From Fibrobacter sp. (GTDB lineage: Bacteria; Fibrobacterota; Fibrobacteria; Fibrobacterales; Fibrobacteraceae): a stretch of DNA of 32,728 nt. The notes below the pieces were generated by a model that had not been told where the DNA came from, ran no database searches, and saw nothing but the letters and a program-made list of their open reading frames with translations. The translations under genes and the position numbers were made by a program. Below are positions 8,501-15,998 of the stretch, one piece after another; positions within the stretch are counted from its first letter, which is position 1; each line of letters opens with the position of its first letter. The stretch covers positions 1-32,728 of the forward strand of contig JAFVTX010000029.1 in NCBI GenBank assembly GCA_017503015.1. The letters are read 5' to 3'.

Positions 8501-9464
8501 GATGGACACGCAAAAGGATTCCATTGAAATTCTTTCACCCTTCGCCGCATTCCCCTTTACCTTTGACATTTGGGTTTTGGGCAACACCAACAGGCCGCTA
8601 CTTCGCGGCGATTTCACCAACGCCAACGCAGGATTCATTGGCGTCAAGGATGTCTATAACTTCGACTTGAACTATTTCCGAATCAGCTGGGCCGATGTAC
8701 CCTGGCAAAAAGGCGTCATCGATGTTTCCAGTTCACAAGAACTGCCATACTGTACTGAAACAGACGACAACCAAAACGAAACATGCCCTGTCAATCTGGA
8801 CATCCAAGGTACTCTAACCAATCCGATTGCCACGCCTAATTCAAACTGCGGCCGAGAGTCCAGCGCTGCCGCAATTTACTACAATATATTCCTGGGCTGT
8901 ATTGCAGATGATACCGATGAAAATACGGACTGGAACAAACTTGCAGGAAAGGCTATTGGAAAATTCCTTTCATCTACCGCCAACAGGACTCTTGGCGGTG
9001 AATACATCGGCGATATTGACATGAAGGTGATGCTCTTCAACAGCAACACGACCAATGAAAGGGATTCAAGCTACTTCAAAGTTCCCGTTTCTCTTGACCG
9101 ATGGGTCAAGGACCTAAGCTTGATCTTCGGATATACACAAGACCAGAGCGAAAACCCCACATACGATCAGGCACTGCAATTCGGCGTAAACTACACCCTC
9201 CCTGTATTCCGCGAAAAGGAATATTCTCACAAGAATCACATCAACCCCACCCTATCTTTAAGCGGTCTGCTGGTATCGAAGCAGTACTTGACCAATACCG
9301 GTACCGAAGGCAACGAGAACCGTATTGAAAAGAATGTGGGTATCAACTACACCTACAGGTTCTGGAATCCTTGTCTTTTGGGCGTTGGACACTGTGAGTC
9401 CTACGAACCGCCTGTTGAAAAAGATTTCGAAAAAGAAAAATCCAAAACAGGGGCAAAGCCATGA
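5556..9464 (+). CDS. tamB: TamB-like inner-membrane-anchored transport/assembly protein
   Basis: A 1302-residue protein. A single N-terminal membrane anchor (about residues 10-33) is followed by a very long beta-rich periplasmic body with repeated strand pairs, as expected for the AsmA/TamB hydrophobic-groove fold. The C-terminal part (about 930-1290) fits the TamB/DUF490 domain: DLNYFRISW, VDIQGTL-like and YIGDIDMKV strands, then GVNYTLPVFRE near the end. Family members span the periplasm and act with an Omp85 partner in outer-membrane protein assembly or phospholipid transport. The Omp85 gene follows with an ATGA overlap. A stop codon sits directly before the TTG start, so no longer form exists, and a later start would break the anchor. 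No Shine-Dalgarno site is visible. The gene order tamB then tamA is the reverse of the Escherichia coli pair. Confidence 0.88.
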   Translation: MKNRTSTFLRPAVITTAIVGALALCTWLSDYLLDVILSSPHSFGSLEISPHGHRQDGYLTHHWDSIAIKNGENTFILRNTDLDITLFQENRNIQLQASEVNVSISSAGPPKEKNVETDSSPPSLPEQVKFYVPVNIGVGKLTVEIDSSKHWEAKDISLKSEGSTKARFSADSIKGDFVKHPAKVGVSLDFQSDQIKMKGKVVAGPDSIAVDATTSKKNLAAVSTTTSLDVKKVEDWLPVKIPKGAPTIGKLHVQTKASLHPKTGKPNYDVTIKTRIGEFWPLMPLNATIRVKGDQKRFHSDVLLKNDEGGTIHLTADMDTKLNGTASGKVEKMSALFGPQMMPLDMTIHSAEKKGNKITAKVETRQGSVVEANIDLDSDIPVTYTGDMSPLEPWALDWTKGELVLKDRFKVYGTVFDGKTRIFVKIPNVEYAYQMKADSLQTVLLIDKHGIDFSNGIIYTPKETFDFTGDVVWDEPAPHTSWNVTQRHGGSARAYVTIMDSITIDVSADQVEISTIPFAKTKLNEKLNGKVTGRWTQNFDTNVGKADVSMDGYFDPYNLKGSVSARQNGDTIFIDKAEAIQSQNKVQGEAIFILPNDSNPDFKPTGVLPIQVVHAWAASEKFNIPLLLDPINDTTFTSGFINGDIAYEEKVGLQGNIEFTDIEFSKIPPYLFNIKKMNLFAEGSKVELNAYLGIGGGGWTGTTQVTLDNVFNDKRHLSLSHSTDNGGNLWAEGFIDTALVFTGNVNMNGSWFIPGTVSEIKKTDLQIALTANIREGLNGITADLQTDSTYYQPPKLNYMFPLRARGHLEKGILDITEASTQNDSAETISGTLQFDLNKMQLQGIDLQSEKYTIHTKHHTLLLENISSHMEDNNDALVISTELASIQYLFNHESYGDAEVLGQGDIKFVIPHSIDGLIRNKSIEGNISIDKAVYKKDLEIEVTPNSLDKILAMFNNAIARLRKTENKEAKISAASPINLSVHVMDTQKDSIEILSPFAAFPFTFDIWVLGNTNRPLLRGDFTNANAGFIGVKDVYNFDLNYFRISWADVPWQKGVIDVSSSQELPYCTETDDNQNETCPVNLDIQGTLTNPIATPNSNCGRESSAAAIYYNIFLGCIADDTDENTDWNKLAGKAIGKFLSSTANRTLGGEYIGDIDMKVMLFNSNTTNERDSSYFKVPVSLDRWVKDLSLIFGYTQDQSENPTYDQALQFGVNYTLPVFREKEYSHKNHINPTLSLSGLLVSKQYLTNTGTEGNENRIEKNVGINYTYRFWNPCLLGVGHCESYEPPVEKDFEKEKSKTGAKP

Positions 9465-11356
9465 AAAAGATTCTAGCGATTCTCTTTGCCCTTGCATGCA
9501 CAATTTGGGCCGACGAAGGAGATAAACACCCCTGGTACATGAACTTTGACGGAAACCAGGTGTTCTCCAGCTACCAGCTTGAGGAGCAGTTAGATATTCC
9601 AGAAGAATTCGGGAAGCTGGACACAACAAAACAAGATTTCATGATGAGGCTTTCCCTCGAAAACGTTCGAGCCCTGTACTACTCCAAAGGTTACTTCAGC
9701 CTAGATATCAAGATGGATATCAAGCGCGAATACCTAGCCGCAGACAGCATTCAAAGCGGATACCTCTTCACTTTAGACGAAGGAGTGCGTTACCGGTTCG
9801 CAGGGACTCTTCTAAAAATGCCACAGATCGATAGCGTTGAAATAGATACGTCTTCACTAAAAACCTCTCACGACAGAGTATTTGAAGACAACGATATTTC
9901 AGAGGACCTGCAATATATACAAACGGCTTTCCGCAAGGCAGGATACCTACATGTCTATCTGGACCACCTAGAAAAAATCGATACGGTCGCAAAGAAAATC
10001 TATGTAGAAATAACCGTTCAGCCCGGTGCAAAGGTAATTATGGGAAACATCATGAGTTCCGCCAAGAGAGTCGCCGACCGTGGCGAAAGAAACGCTCCTC
10101 AAGAAGAAGGACTCACCGACACCGCGTGGCTATCTTCCCTATGGAAAATCCCCCAAGGCGAAACCATCGACGGTAAACAATACAACACATTCAAAAACAA
10201 GCTTTTTTCAACACAGATGTTCACCCAGATAAAAATGAATGACTCCTTGCGTGAAGACGGCCTTTCTGACGTACACTTAGACGTAACAGAACGTGTACCC
10301 GGCGAAGCCCGTTACGGATTCTTCTACGAAGAAATCTACGGATTTGGCGCCCAGGCCTACGCCAAACACAAGAACTTCATTGGACACTTCCATGAATTTT
10401 CCACTGGCGGGCAAATTGCACAGCACAAGCAGGAATTTTCCGTTGGTTACGCAAATCCCCTCCTGTTCGGAACATCTTTCTCGTTTATCCCTACCGCCAT
10501 CCGTTTCGACGACCGCCTTAGTTTCAACCACGAAAAAATCAACCCGCCCGCCTACCCGGACAGTATTGAAGAACGTTACGAAGTTATCAACCGCGCGGAC
10601 CTGACATTCGGCATTACCAACCATATCCGTTTCCGTGGGACTATCGATTCCCGTTATGTAAAAAGAAACGAAGACCAGCTGCTAAAGCAAAAGCAGGAAA
10701 TCGCCCTGACCTTTGACTTTACCGATGACTATTTTAATCCCACCAAGGGAATACGCCTAGCGCCTACGTTCGGTATGGGTCTCAACCTAACTGCTTCCCT
10801 TGACAATCCCACCATGATCGGCAATCCCTATACCTATTCCGAAGGTACTGTTAATCTGTACCATCCCTTGTTCTGGACATTCTATGGAGCGGTAAGCGGA
10901 AGCGTGGGCAAGTTCTTTGATTCTGCCCTAGAAGACGATGCCCGCGTATTCTACCAGGGAGGATCTCGTTCTGTTCGTGGCTACCGGTTCAGGAGCATCT
11001 ATGCTAGTTACACCGACACGGTTACCGCAAAAGATGGAACGCAGAAAGAGCGTATCAACACCGGTCTCACACCATTCTACTACCGTTTCAATCAGGAGCT
11101 CCGCTGGAAAATTCCAATCAAGAGCTGGAGTCGCTGGCAAATCGTGCAATTCTTCGACTGGGCAAAAGTCATGGACGAAGAAAGCAGTCTCTATATCGAA
11201 GAATCCGATGCCAGTTTCGGCCTTGGAATTCGCTACCACTGGCAGTTCCTGACATTCCGCCTGGATTACGCCATCAACAAGAAGATGAAGAACCTGGGGC
11301 AGTGGGAAAATTTCGCCTGGAGCCGGTTCGCTTTCGACCTATCTCAGGCGTTCTAA
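9461..11356 (+). CDS. tamA: TamA/BamA-family Omp85 outer-membrane protein
   Basis: A 631-residue protein. An N-terminal signal sequence ends either after T-I-W-A (signal peptidase I) or at the cysteine in FALAC, which is a weak lipobox. Residues about 25-290 contain POTRA-like alpha/beta modules (NVRALYYSKGYFSLDI; QTAFRKAGYLHVYL). Residues about 300-631 form the Omp85 barrel. Two signature strands are visible: GGSRSVRGYRF near residue 500, carrying the VRGY lid-lock motif, and GLGIRYHWQFLTFRLDYA near the end. The protein finishes in phenylalanine, the usual outer-membrane barrel terminus. Overlap with the tamB stop (ATGA) indicates coupled translation, with AGGGG upstream. A stand-alone bamA is expected elsewhere, and pairing with TamB favours TamA. 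It stops 5 bp from the end of a convergent gene, leaving no room for a terminator. Confidence 0.9.
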   Translation: MKKILAILFALACTIWADEGDKHPWYMNFDGNQVFSSYQLEEQLDIPEEFGKLDTTKQDFMMRLSLENVRALYYSKGYFSLDIKMDIKREYLAADSIQSGYLFTLDEGVRYRFAGTLLKMPQIDSVEIDTSSLKTSHDRVFEDNDISEDLQYIQTAFRKAGYLHVYLDHLEKIDTVAKKIYVEITVQPGAKVIMGNIMSSAKRVADRGERNAPQEEGLTDTAWLSSLWKIPQGETIDGKQYNTFKNKLFSTQMFTQIKMNDSLREDGLSDVHLDVTERVPGEARYGFFYEEIYGFGAQAYAKHKNFIGHFHEFSTGGQIAQHKQEFSVGYANPLLFGTSFSFIPTAIRFDDRLSFNHEKINPPAYPDSIEERYEVINRADLTFGITNHIRFRGTIDSRYVKRNEDQLLKQKQEIALTFDFTDDYFNPTKGIRLAPTFGMGLNLTASLDNPTMIGNPYTYSEGTVNLYHPLFWTFYGAVSGSVGKFFDSALEDDARVFYQGGSRSVRGYRFRSIYASYTDTVTAKDGTQKERINTGLTPFYYRFNQELRWKIPIKSWSRWQIVQFFDWAKVMDEESSLYIEESDASFGLGIRYHWQFLTFRLDYAINKKMKNLGQWENFAWSRFAFDLSQAF

Positions 11357-11361
11357 AAGCG

Positions 11362-12201
11362 TTATCGGGTAACCGTTTCTCGATATATATCAGCAAGGGA
11401 AATACCGCGTGTTCTCAAAGAGCCTACAGGAATTCCAGCCGACAAAAGTGCTTTATGCACAGCACTTTTTTCTACCTCGGTCGAGACTTCAATTTCAAAA
11501 CGTCTTGCCTTATCGGCCACCATCTGAATTTCTTTCTGCAGGTTTCCTGAACGCAAAACGACGCCCTTGTCAATAATGGCGAAATCAGTAGCTTCCGATT
11601 CCATTTCTGCCAAAATATGAGAACACACTATCGCCGTGCCGCCCATAGCCTTGCGCCATTCTCCAATATAGTTCCACACCCGCTCCCGAGATTCAGGATC
11701 CAGATTGGCAACTGGCTCATCAAGAGCCAAAATCTTGGGCCTATGCACAAGGGCACGAACAATCTGCAATTTCTGCCTATTTCCAAGTGATAGCTGAGAC
11801 AATTTCATATCCATTGCAGGACCATTTAGTTTAACCAAAATATCCTTGCTGCGATCCAACGCCTCAGATCGTCCAATTCCATAGAAACCCGCAAAATAGC
11901 ACAAATATTCCGCTACGGTCAGTCGGAGGTAAACCCCCGGATTTTCCAGAAGGACGCCAAGCTTGTTCGAATCCAAGAAGCCCTTTTCGTTTTGGTAAGC
12001 AGGTGCTATTTTCAGTGTTCCCGTATAATGCGGCAGCCTTCCGCACAATAGTCTCATCAGCGTTGTCTTGCCTGCACCATTAGGCCCAAGAAGAGCAAAG
12101 AAAGAACCCTCCTCTATTTCCAAGGACAGGTCCTTTAATGCAAAGTTCTCGGACTTCGGATACTTAAAGCTCAAGTCCTTTATAGAAACAAGACTAGGCA
12201 T
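11362..12201 (-). CDS. ABC transporter ATP-binding protein, ABC-2 exporter type
   Basis: A 279-residue protein from the ATG at 12201. All nucleotide-binding motifs are present: Walker A GPNGAGKTT, signature LSLGNRQKL (an LSLGN variant of LSGGQ), Walker B KILALDEP and H-loop VCSHIL. After the ATPase core, a C-terminal extension of about 60 residues resembles the regulatory tail of NatA/CcmA-like exporters. These ATPases pair with ABC-2 membrane proteins to export drugs, lipids or polysaccharide. No permease gene is next to it, so the partner is elsewhere or unknown. Its ATG shares one base with the TGA of the small gene upstream (TGATG), so translation is coupled. Its stop lies 5 bp from the stop of the convergent tamA-like gene. 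Confidence 0.9.
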   Translation of the reverse strand: MPSLVSIKDLSFKYPKSENFALKDLSLEIEEGSFFALLGPNGAGKTTLMRLLCGRLPHYTGTLKIAPAYQNEKGFLDSNKLGVLLENPGVYLRLTVAEYLCYFAGFYGIGRSEALDRSKDILVKLNGPAMDMKLSQLSLGNRQKLQIVRALVHRPKILALDEPVANLDPESRERVWNYIGEWRKAMGGTAIVCSHILAEMESEATDFAIIDKGVVLRSGNLQKEIQMVADKARRFEIEVSTEVEKSAVHKALLSAGIPVGSLRTRGISLADIYRETVTR

Positions 12202-12425
12202 CAATCATCCTCAACAGGAAATAGTTCTTCGCGACGAAATACCTTTTCCGGATTAACCAGGCGGTTGAGCGCCTCGGTAAGCAAGTCCTGGGTGTGGCGC
12301 GGAACCGGCTTTTTTCCGAGCCTGGCCTTTTGCACCATCTTGTGGTTCAAGTTTCCGGGCAACTGTTCCACCACATCGTGATTGGTCCAGTTTCCGGCCG
12401 AAAGAATCTCGTCAACCTTCGTCAT
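12201..12425 (-). CDS. Small protein, possible Cro/C1-type HTH fragment
   Basis: A 74-residue soluble protein of unknown function. The stretch KMVQKARLGKKPVP followed by HTQDLLTEALNRL resembles the recognition helix, turn and last helices of Cro/C1-type DNA-binding domains (iErGk..ps...l..ia.aL), so a regulator of the downstream ABC gene is possible. This is inference from a short pattern. It ends in TGATG overlap with the ABC ATPase gene, which supports a real gene and one transcript. The start ATG lies only about 12 nt after the T-tract of the OmpA gene terminator, leaving no room for a normal promoter or ribosome site. Expression therefore depends on read-through or on a leaderless transcript. 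Confidence 0.65.
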   Translation of the reverse strand: MTKVDEILSAGNWTNHDVVEQLPGNLNHKMVQKARLGKKPVPRHTQDLLTEALNRLVNPEKVFRREELFPVEDD

Positions 12426-12436
12426 GCCTATAAATT

Positions 12437-12468
12437 AGAAAAAGCCCTGGGATAAACCCAGGGCTTTT
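12437..12468 (-). terminator. Rho-independent terminator of the OmpA-type gene
   Basis: On the minus strand, AAAGCCCTGGG pairs with CCCAGGGCTTT around a 5-nt loop and runs into T residues. The 11-bp perfect stem, about 20 nt after the OmpA stop, fits a strong terminator. Confidence 0.9.
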
Positions 12469-12488
12469 CAAAGATTCAGTAGAAGACC

Positions 12489-15062
12489 TTATTCAGTGAA
12501 GGTGGCCACGCACTTGGTTCCATCGTCATCCGGCGTCACGTAGTGCATTTCGATACGGCGGTTCTCTTCACGACCGTCAGCCGTCTTGTTGTCAGCCACA
12601 GGAGCGGTATCACCGCAACCCACAGCCTTAATGCGGTTCTTCTTCACACCGGACTTGATGAGGAGGTTCATCACCGCCTTGGCACGGTCAAGAGACAGCT
12701 TCTGGTTCTTGGCGGACTTACCCACATTATCAGTATGACCCTGAATAACGATGTTCAGATCCTTGTAGCGGTCTTCGGTAGTGAGCTTCTTAGCCACGCC
12801 CTTCAGCACCGTCTTGGCGTTGGATTCGAGAGTAGCCTTACCGCTCTTGAAGGTCACACCAGTGAGCTTTTCAGGAGCCTGAACAGGGCAGCCATGGCCG
12901 TCGGCACCCGGTTCATCCGGGCAACGGTCAATACCCTTACAGACATTTTCGAACTGCTTCTGGAGTTTCTTCGTTGCAACCCATTCAGAGCAGGCGCCAT
13001 CGCCATCCGGGTCAGGATCGTCATCGAACGGGCAACCCTTGTTCCAAGCGGGGCCGTTTTCGGTGGGGCAGCGGTCCGGAGTCTTGGTGGGGCAAATATC
13101 CTTGAACTGATCATGCATGGACTTTTCGAAGACCCAAGAAGAGCAGAGGGAGTCACCGTCGACGTCCGGATTTTCCATGGGGCAACCCTTCGCCCATTCC
13201 GGACCGGATTCTGTCGGGCACTGGTCGATACCCTTACAGATGTCGTCGAACTGATCCAGCATCTTCTTCTCGGATACCCAGGCGTCGCAGAGTCCGTCGC
13301 CGTCGGTGTCGGGTTCACCCAGCGGGCAACCTTCGTTATTTGCCGGACCAGACTCGGTCGGGCACTTGTCGATACCCTTACAAGACTTTTCGATAAACCA
13401 CTTCTTGGCGATTTCCTGGTCTTCGGCAGCCTTTTCGAAGTAGTAACCCATCTTCTTTTCGGTCACCCAAGCATCGCAAAGACCGTCACCGTCCACGTCG
13501 GGATCATCCCACGGACATCCCTTGTTGGCCTTAGTACCAGCTTCACCCGGGCACATGTCATAGCCCGCGCAAACATTGCTAAAGCTGCTTGCAACACCTT
13601 CATCGATGACCCACGGAGAGCACATACCGTCACCATCCGGGTCAGGCTGCTTGGTCTTACAACCATTAAACTCTACCGGACCAGGCTGTGCCGGGCATTC
13701 ATCGATACCATCGCAGATGTCCTTGAATTTCTTGGTCAGCTTCTTCTGGGAAACCCACGGGTCACAAACGCCGTCCTTATCCGGGTCGGGATCATCCAGT
13801 TCGCAACCATCTTCGCCTTCACCCGGTTCGTTGGGGCACTCATCGACACCTTCGCAAATATCGGAGAATTCATCTTCAAAACCCTTCTCAGCCACCCAAG
13901 AATCGCAAACACCGTCTTCGTCGGAGTCCGGGTTACCCAACGGGCACCCCTGGTTCAAGCGATGGCCCTTATCGTCAGGGCATTTGTCTTCGTTGTCAGT
14001 CACACCGTCTCCGTCACGATCTTGCGGAAGCAAGAATCCACTCCAGGTGAGACCTCCGTAGACAGTATATTCAGGATTTACACGGCCAGCAGAAAGTTGG
14101 ACACCTTCAGGTCGGTCTTCAGATTTCCAAGTCTTCAGGCCCGTCAACTTCTTGTCGCCACCCAAATAGTAGGAGGCACCAACATGGATATCCAAGCCCA
14201 CCGGAGTATGAAACACCAGAGCACCGGTCAACTGCTGCAATTCGAGATTTTCTTCGACACCAGTATAAACGAACTTATCTAGCTCAATATCCATGTAGTA
14301 CTCAGCAAAAACGGATAGGAAATCCACGAAATAGTATTCAGCAGCAGCACTAACAAAGGGAACATTCATAAAGACGTCTCCTTCACTGCTAGTATAGCGA
14401 TAACCTCCGTTCACATGAATCAAAAACGGAATGCCATCACCACCATCCAACTTGCTAAAGTCCGCCGTTGCAGCAAGACCGAACTTCATGGTCGTAGAAT
14501 TGGACCCAAAAGCTTGACCTTCACCTGTTTCCTTGTTGATATATTCCAGTTCACGAACCCAAAGGCCCTGCTTGTTCTGATCAGCTGTGGGGAACGCCGC
14601 ACTAAAGAACACGGCCACGTCCATGGGTTGGTCTTCGGGCAGCGGGAAACGAATCTTCAAATCTCCCTTCACATTGCCAAGACCGCCTGTTGTACGGCCA
14701 TCATCATTCACGATATTTCCATTCTGGTCAACCGTCGGGAGATTGAAAGAATCATAGTAAACGGGAATAGCCACACCTACATCAAAATAATGCCAAATAC
14801 CAAGAGCAAAACCCACGTTGGCGCTCAATGCAGCAAATTTGGAAACTTCGCCCCAACCAACCGCACCTCTAGCCCCATTCAAGTTGTTATAGCCATCGGC
14901 ATAGTCCATAAGGGCAAAAAACGCCAGCTTGGAGTGTCCAAGGGACTGACCGGACTGGGTCTTGTTTACACCGACAAAGCCTTCCTTGTTCAATGTCTGT
15001 GGATGGGCCGCATAGGCGCCAACAGCCAGCGCCAAGGCCAATCCCGCAATTACTCGTTTCAT
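12489..15062 (-). CDS. OmpA-family outer-membrane protein with expanded TSP3 stalk
   Basis: An 857-residue protein. The signal peptide is residues 1-19. Residues about 20-335 are beta-strand rich and likely form a membrane barrel. A stalk (about 345-725) begins with a canonical thrombospondin type 3 unit (DRDGDGVTDNEDKCP). Seven longer units of about 47 residues follow, each with PDxDxDGxC, a Trp two residues on, an amphipathic helix, then IC.G.D.CP and a GC ending. The aspartates should bind calcium and the cysteines are regularly placed. One unit carries an extra helix (EKAAEDQEIAKKW). The C-terminal OmpA domain (about 730-857) has the peptidoglycan-binding signature VIQGHTDNVG and the LSxxRAxxV helix, then GREENRRIE. 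It likely ties the outer membrane to the wall and may be exposed at the surface. SD-like AAGGAG precedes the ATG, and the gene has its own promoter. Confidence 0.92.
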   Translation of the reverse strand: MKRVIAGLALALAVGAYAAHPQTLNKEGFVGVNKTQSGQSLGHSKLAFFALMDYADGYNNLNGARGAVGWGEVSKFAALSANVGFALGIWHYFDVGVAIPVYYDSFNLPTVDQNGNIVNDDGRTTGGLGNVKGDLKIRFPLPEDQPMDVAVFFSAAFPTADQNKQGLWVRELEYINKETGEGQAFGSNSTTMKFGLAATADFSKLDGGDGIPFLIHVNGGYRYTSSEGDVFMNVPFVSAAAEYYFVDFLSVFAEYYMDIELDKFVYTGVEENLELQQLTGALVFHTPVGLDIHVGASYYLGGDKKLTGLKTWKSEDRPEGVQLSAGRVNPEYTVYGGLTWSGFLLPQDRDGDGVTDNEDKCPDDKGHRLNQGCPLGNPDSDEDGVCDSWVAEKGFEDEFSDICEGVDECPNEPGEGEDGCELDDPDPDKDGVCDPWVSQKKLTKKFKDICDGIDECPAQPGPVEFNGCKTKQPDPDGDGMCSPWVIDEGVASSFSNVCAGYDMCPGEAGTKANKGCPWDDPDVDGDGLCDAWVTEKKMGYYFEKAAEDQEIAKKWFIEKSCKGIDKCPTESGPANNEGCPLGEPDTDGDGLCDAWVSEKKMLDQFDDICKGIDQCPTESGPEWAKGCPMENPDVDGDSLCSSWVFEKSMHDQFKDICPTKTPDRCPTENGPAWNKGCPFDDDPDPDGDGACSEWVATKKLQKQFENVCKGIDRCPDEPGADGHGCPVQAPEKLTGVTFKSGKATLESNAKTVLKGVAKKLTTEDRYKDLNIVIQGHTDNVGKSAKNQKLSLDRAKAVMNLLIKSGVKKNRIKAVGCGDTAPVADNKTADGREENRRIEMHYVTPDDDGTKCVATFTE

Positions 15063-15103
15063 AGAGTCTCCTTAATGAGGGTATTTCCCAATACTTTCGC
15101 CAA

Positions 15104-15131
15104 AATATAGCTTTTACAGCCCTATATTCCA
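15104..15131 (-). promoter_or_regulatory. Promoter of the OmpA-type gene
   Basis: On the minus strand the 9-mer AGCTATATT (15112-15104) includes -10 TATATT at 15109-15104. The hexamer TGGAAT (15131-15126) lies 16 bp upstream in the -35 position and is one arm of a palindrome. Transcription would begin near 15097, giving a leader of about 35 nt. Confidence 0.6.
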
Positions 15132-15142
15132 TATTGGAATAT
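15124..15142. promoter_or_regulatory. Palindrome over the OmpA gene -35 region, candidate operator
   Basis: Arms ATATTCCA (15124-15131) and TGGAATAT (15135-15142) are perfect inverted repeats with a 3-bp centre. The right position at the -35 of an abundant-type envelope gene suggests a dimeric regulator site. No regulator can be named. Confidence 0.5.
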
Positions 15143-15223
15143 GTAAAATGAGATAAATAGCACACATTTCATCCGCTTTTTTCGCTTTGTTTACGAAAAA
15201 TTACAGTATTTCCCCGTTTTTTT

Positions 15224-15889
15224 TTACAGGAATTTCTCGAAAATATCCGGATACATACGACACAGGCTGGTAAGCCCGCACCTGCTGATGATGAGGTGGT
15301 CTATAACGGGTATCTGGACAATCTTTCCGGCAGAACATATCATCCTCGTCAATTGCAAATCCTCTTCACTCGGTTCTGAACTTCCTGAAGGGTGGTTGTG
15401 GACCAAAATCACCGACACAGCCCTGTCCTCTATGGCATGGACAAATGTTTCACGCGGGTGCACCAGAGTCTGGTTTACAAGACCGGTAGTCAGTTCATGA
15501 ATGTTGATGACCACATTGGATGAATTCAAGGTTACCAGGACCATGTGCTCCTGATTTTCGTACTTGAGATAAGAAAGCCTCGGTTCCAGATCTTCGGGGG
15601 TAATGACATTGATAGCGCGGGCCCCCAACATATAGCGGGATGAAAGTTCAAGACAAGCAAGGACTTTCGAAGCTTTCGCTCGACCAAGACCACGAACCTT
15701 CAAAAGTTCCTTCATTGTCGGAAACTCGTTTACCGTCGACAGGTAGTCCGAAAGGTTTCGGGACAGTTGGAACACATCGCAATTGGAGCATCCACTACCA
15801 AGTACCAGGGCCAAAAGTTCCTCATTGTTCAGGGCGCCCACGCCCTTTTGTTGCATTTTTTCCCTGGGTAAAAGATTTTGTTCGCTCAT
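15224..15889 (-). CDS. radC: RadC/JAB-domain protein (UPF0758)
   Basis: A 221-residue protein of the usual family length. Residues about 5-75 contain the UPF0758 N-terminal region (PREKMQQKGVGALNNEELLALVLGSG) followed by a helix-hairpin-helix-like VRGLGRAKASKV. The C-terminal JAB/MPN domain has the zinc motif HNHPSG...SEEDL, that is H-x-H-x(n)-S-x-x-D, so metal ligands are intact. RadC was first linked to repair, but that role is doubtful; the biochemical activity of the family is unclear. Ribosome site AGGAGG lies 5 nt before the ATG. A bidirectional terminator sits only about 12 nt upstream of the ATG, so how radC is transcribed is not obvious. No hairpin follows its stop; the next gene downstream has its own promoter. 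Confidence 0.93.
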   Translation of the reverse strand: MSEQNLLPREKMQQKGVGALNNEELLALVLGSGCSNCDVFQLSRNLSDYLSTVNEFPTMKELLKVRGLGRAKASKVLACLELSSRYMLGARAINVITPEDLEPRLSYLKYENQEHMVLVTLNSSNVVINIHELTTGLVNQTLVHPRETFVHAIEDRAVSVILVHNHPSGSSEPSEEDLQLTRMICSAGKIVQIPVIDHLIISRCGLTSLCRMYPDIFEKFL

Positions 15890-15901
15890 GATTCCTCCTT
15901 G

Positions 15902-15935
15902 AAAAAAAGAGCGCCTACGTAATAGACGCTTTTTT
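15902..15935. terminator. Bidirectional terminator between the gluzincin gene and radC
   Basis: AGCGCCTA pairs with TAGACGCT (one G-T pair) around a 5-nt loop, flanked by seven A and six T. It can end the leftward gluzincin transcript. It lies directly before the radC ribosome site. Confidence 0.8.
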
Positions 15936-15998
15936 CAGGAGAAATATGCCAAGCGAATAAAAATTTTACATTGGATGCTTGAAAACCACGCCGATTAG

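Noticed and set aside
12543-14282. A 579-codon rightward reading frame opposite the OmpA repeats
   Set aside because: It mirrors the repetitive coding strand and has no family features.
15124-15142. Assigning the palindrome to a named regulator such as Fur or CRP
   Set aside because: The sequence does not match their known sites well enough.
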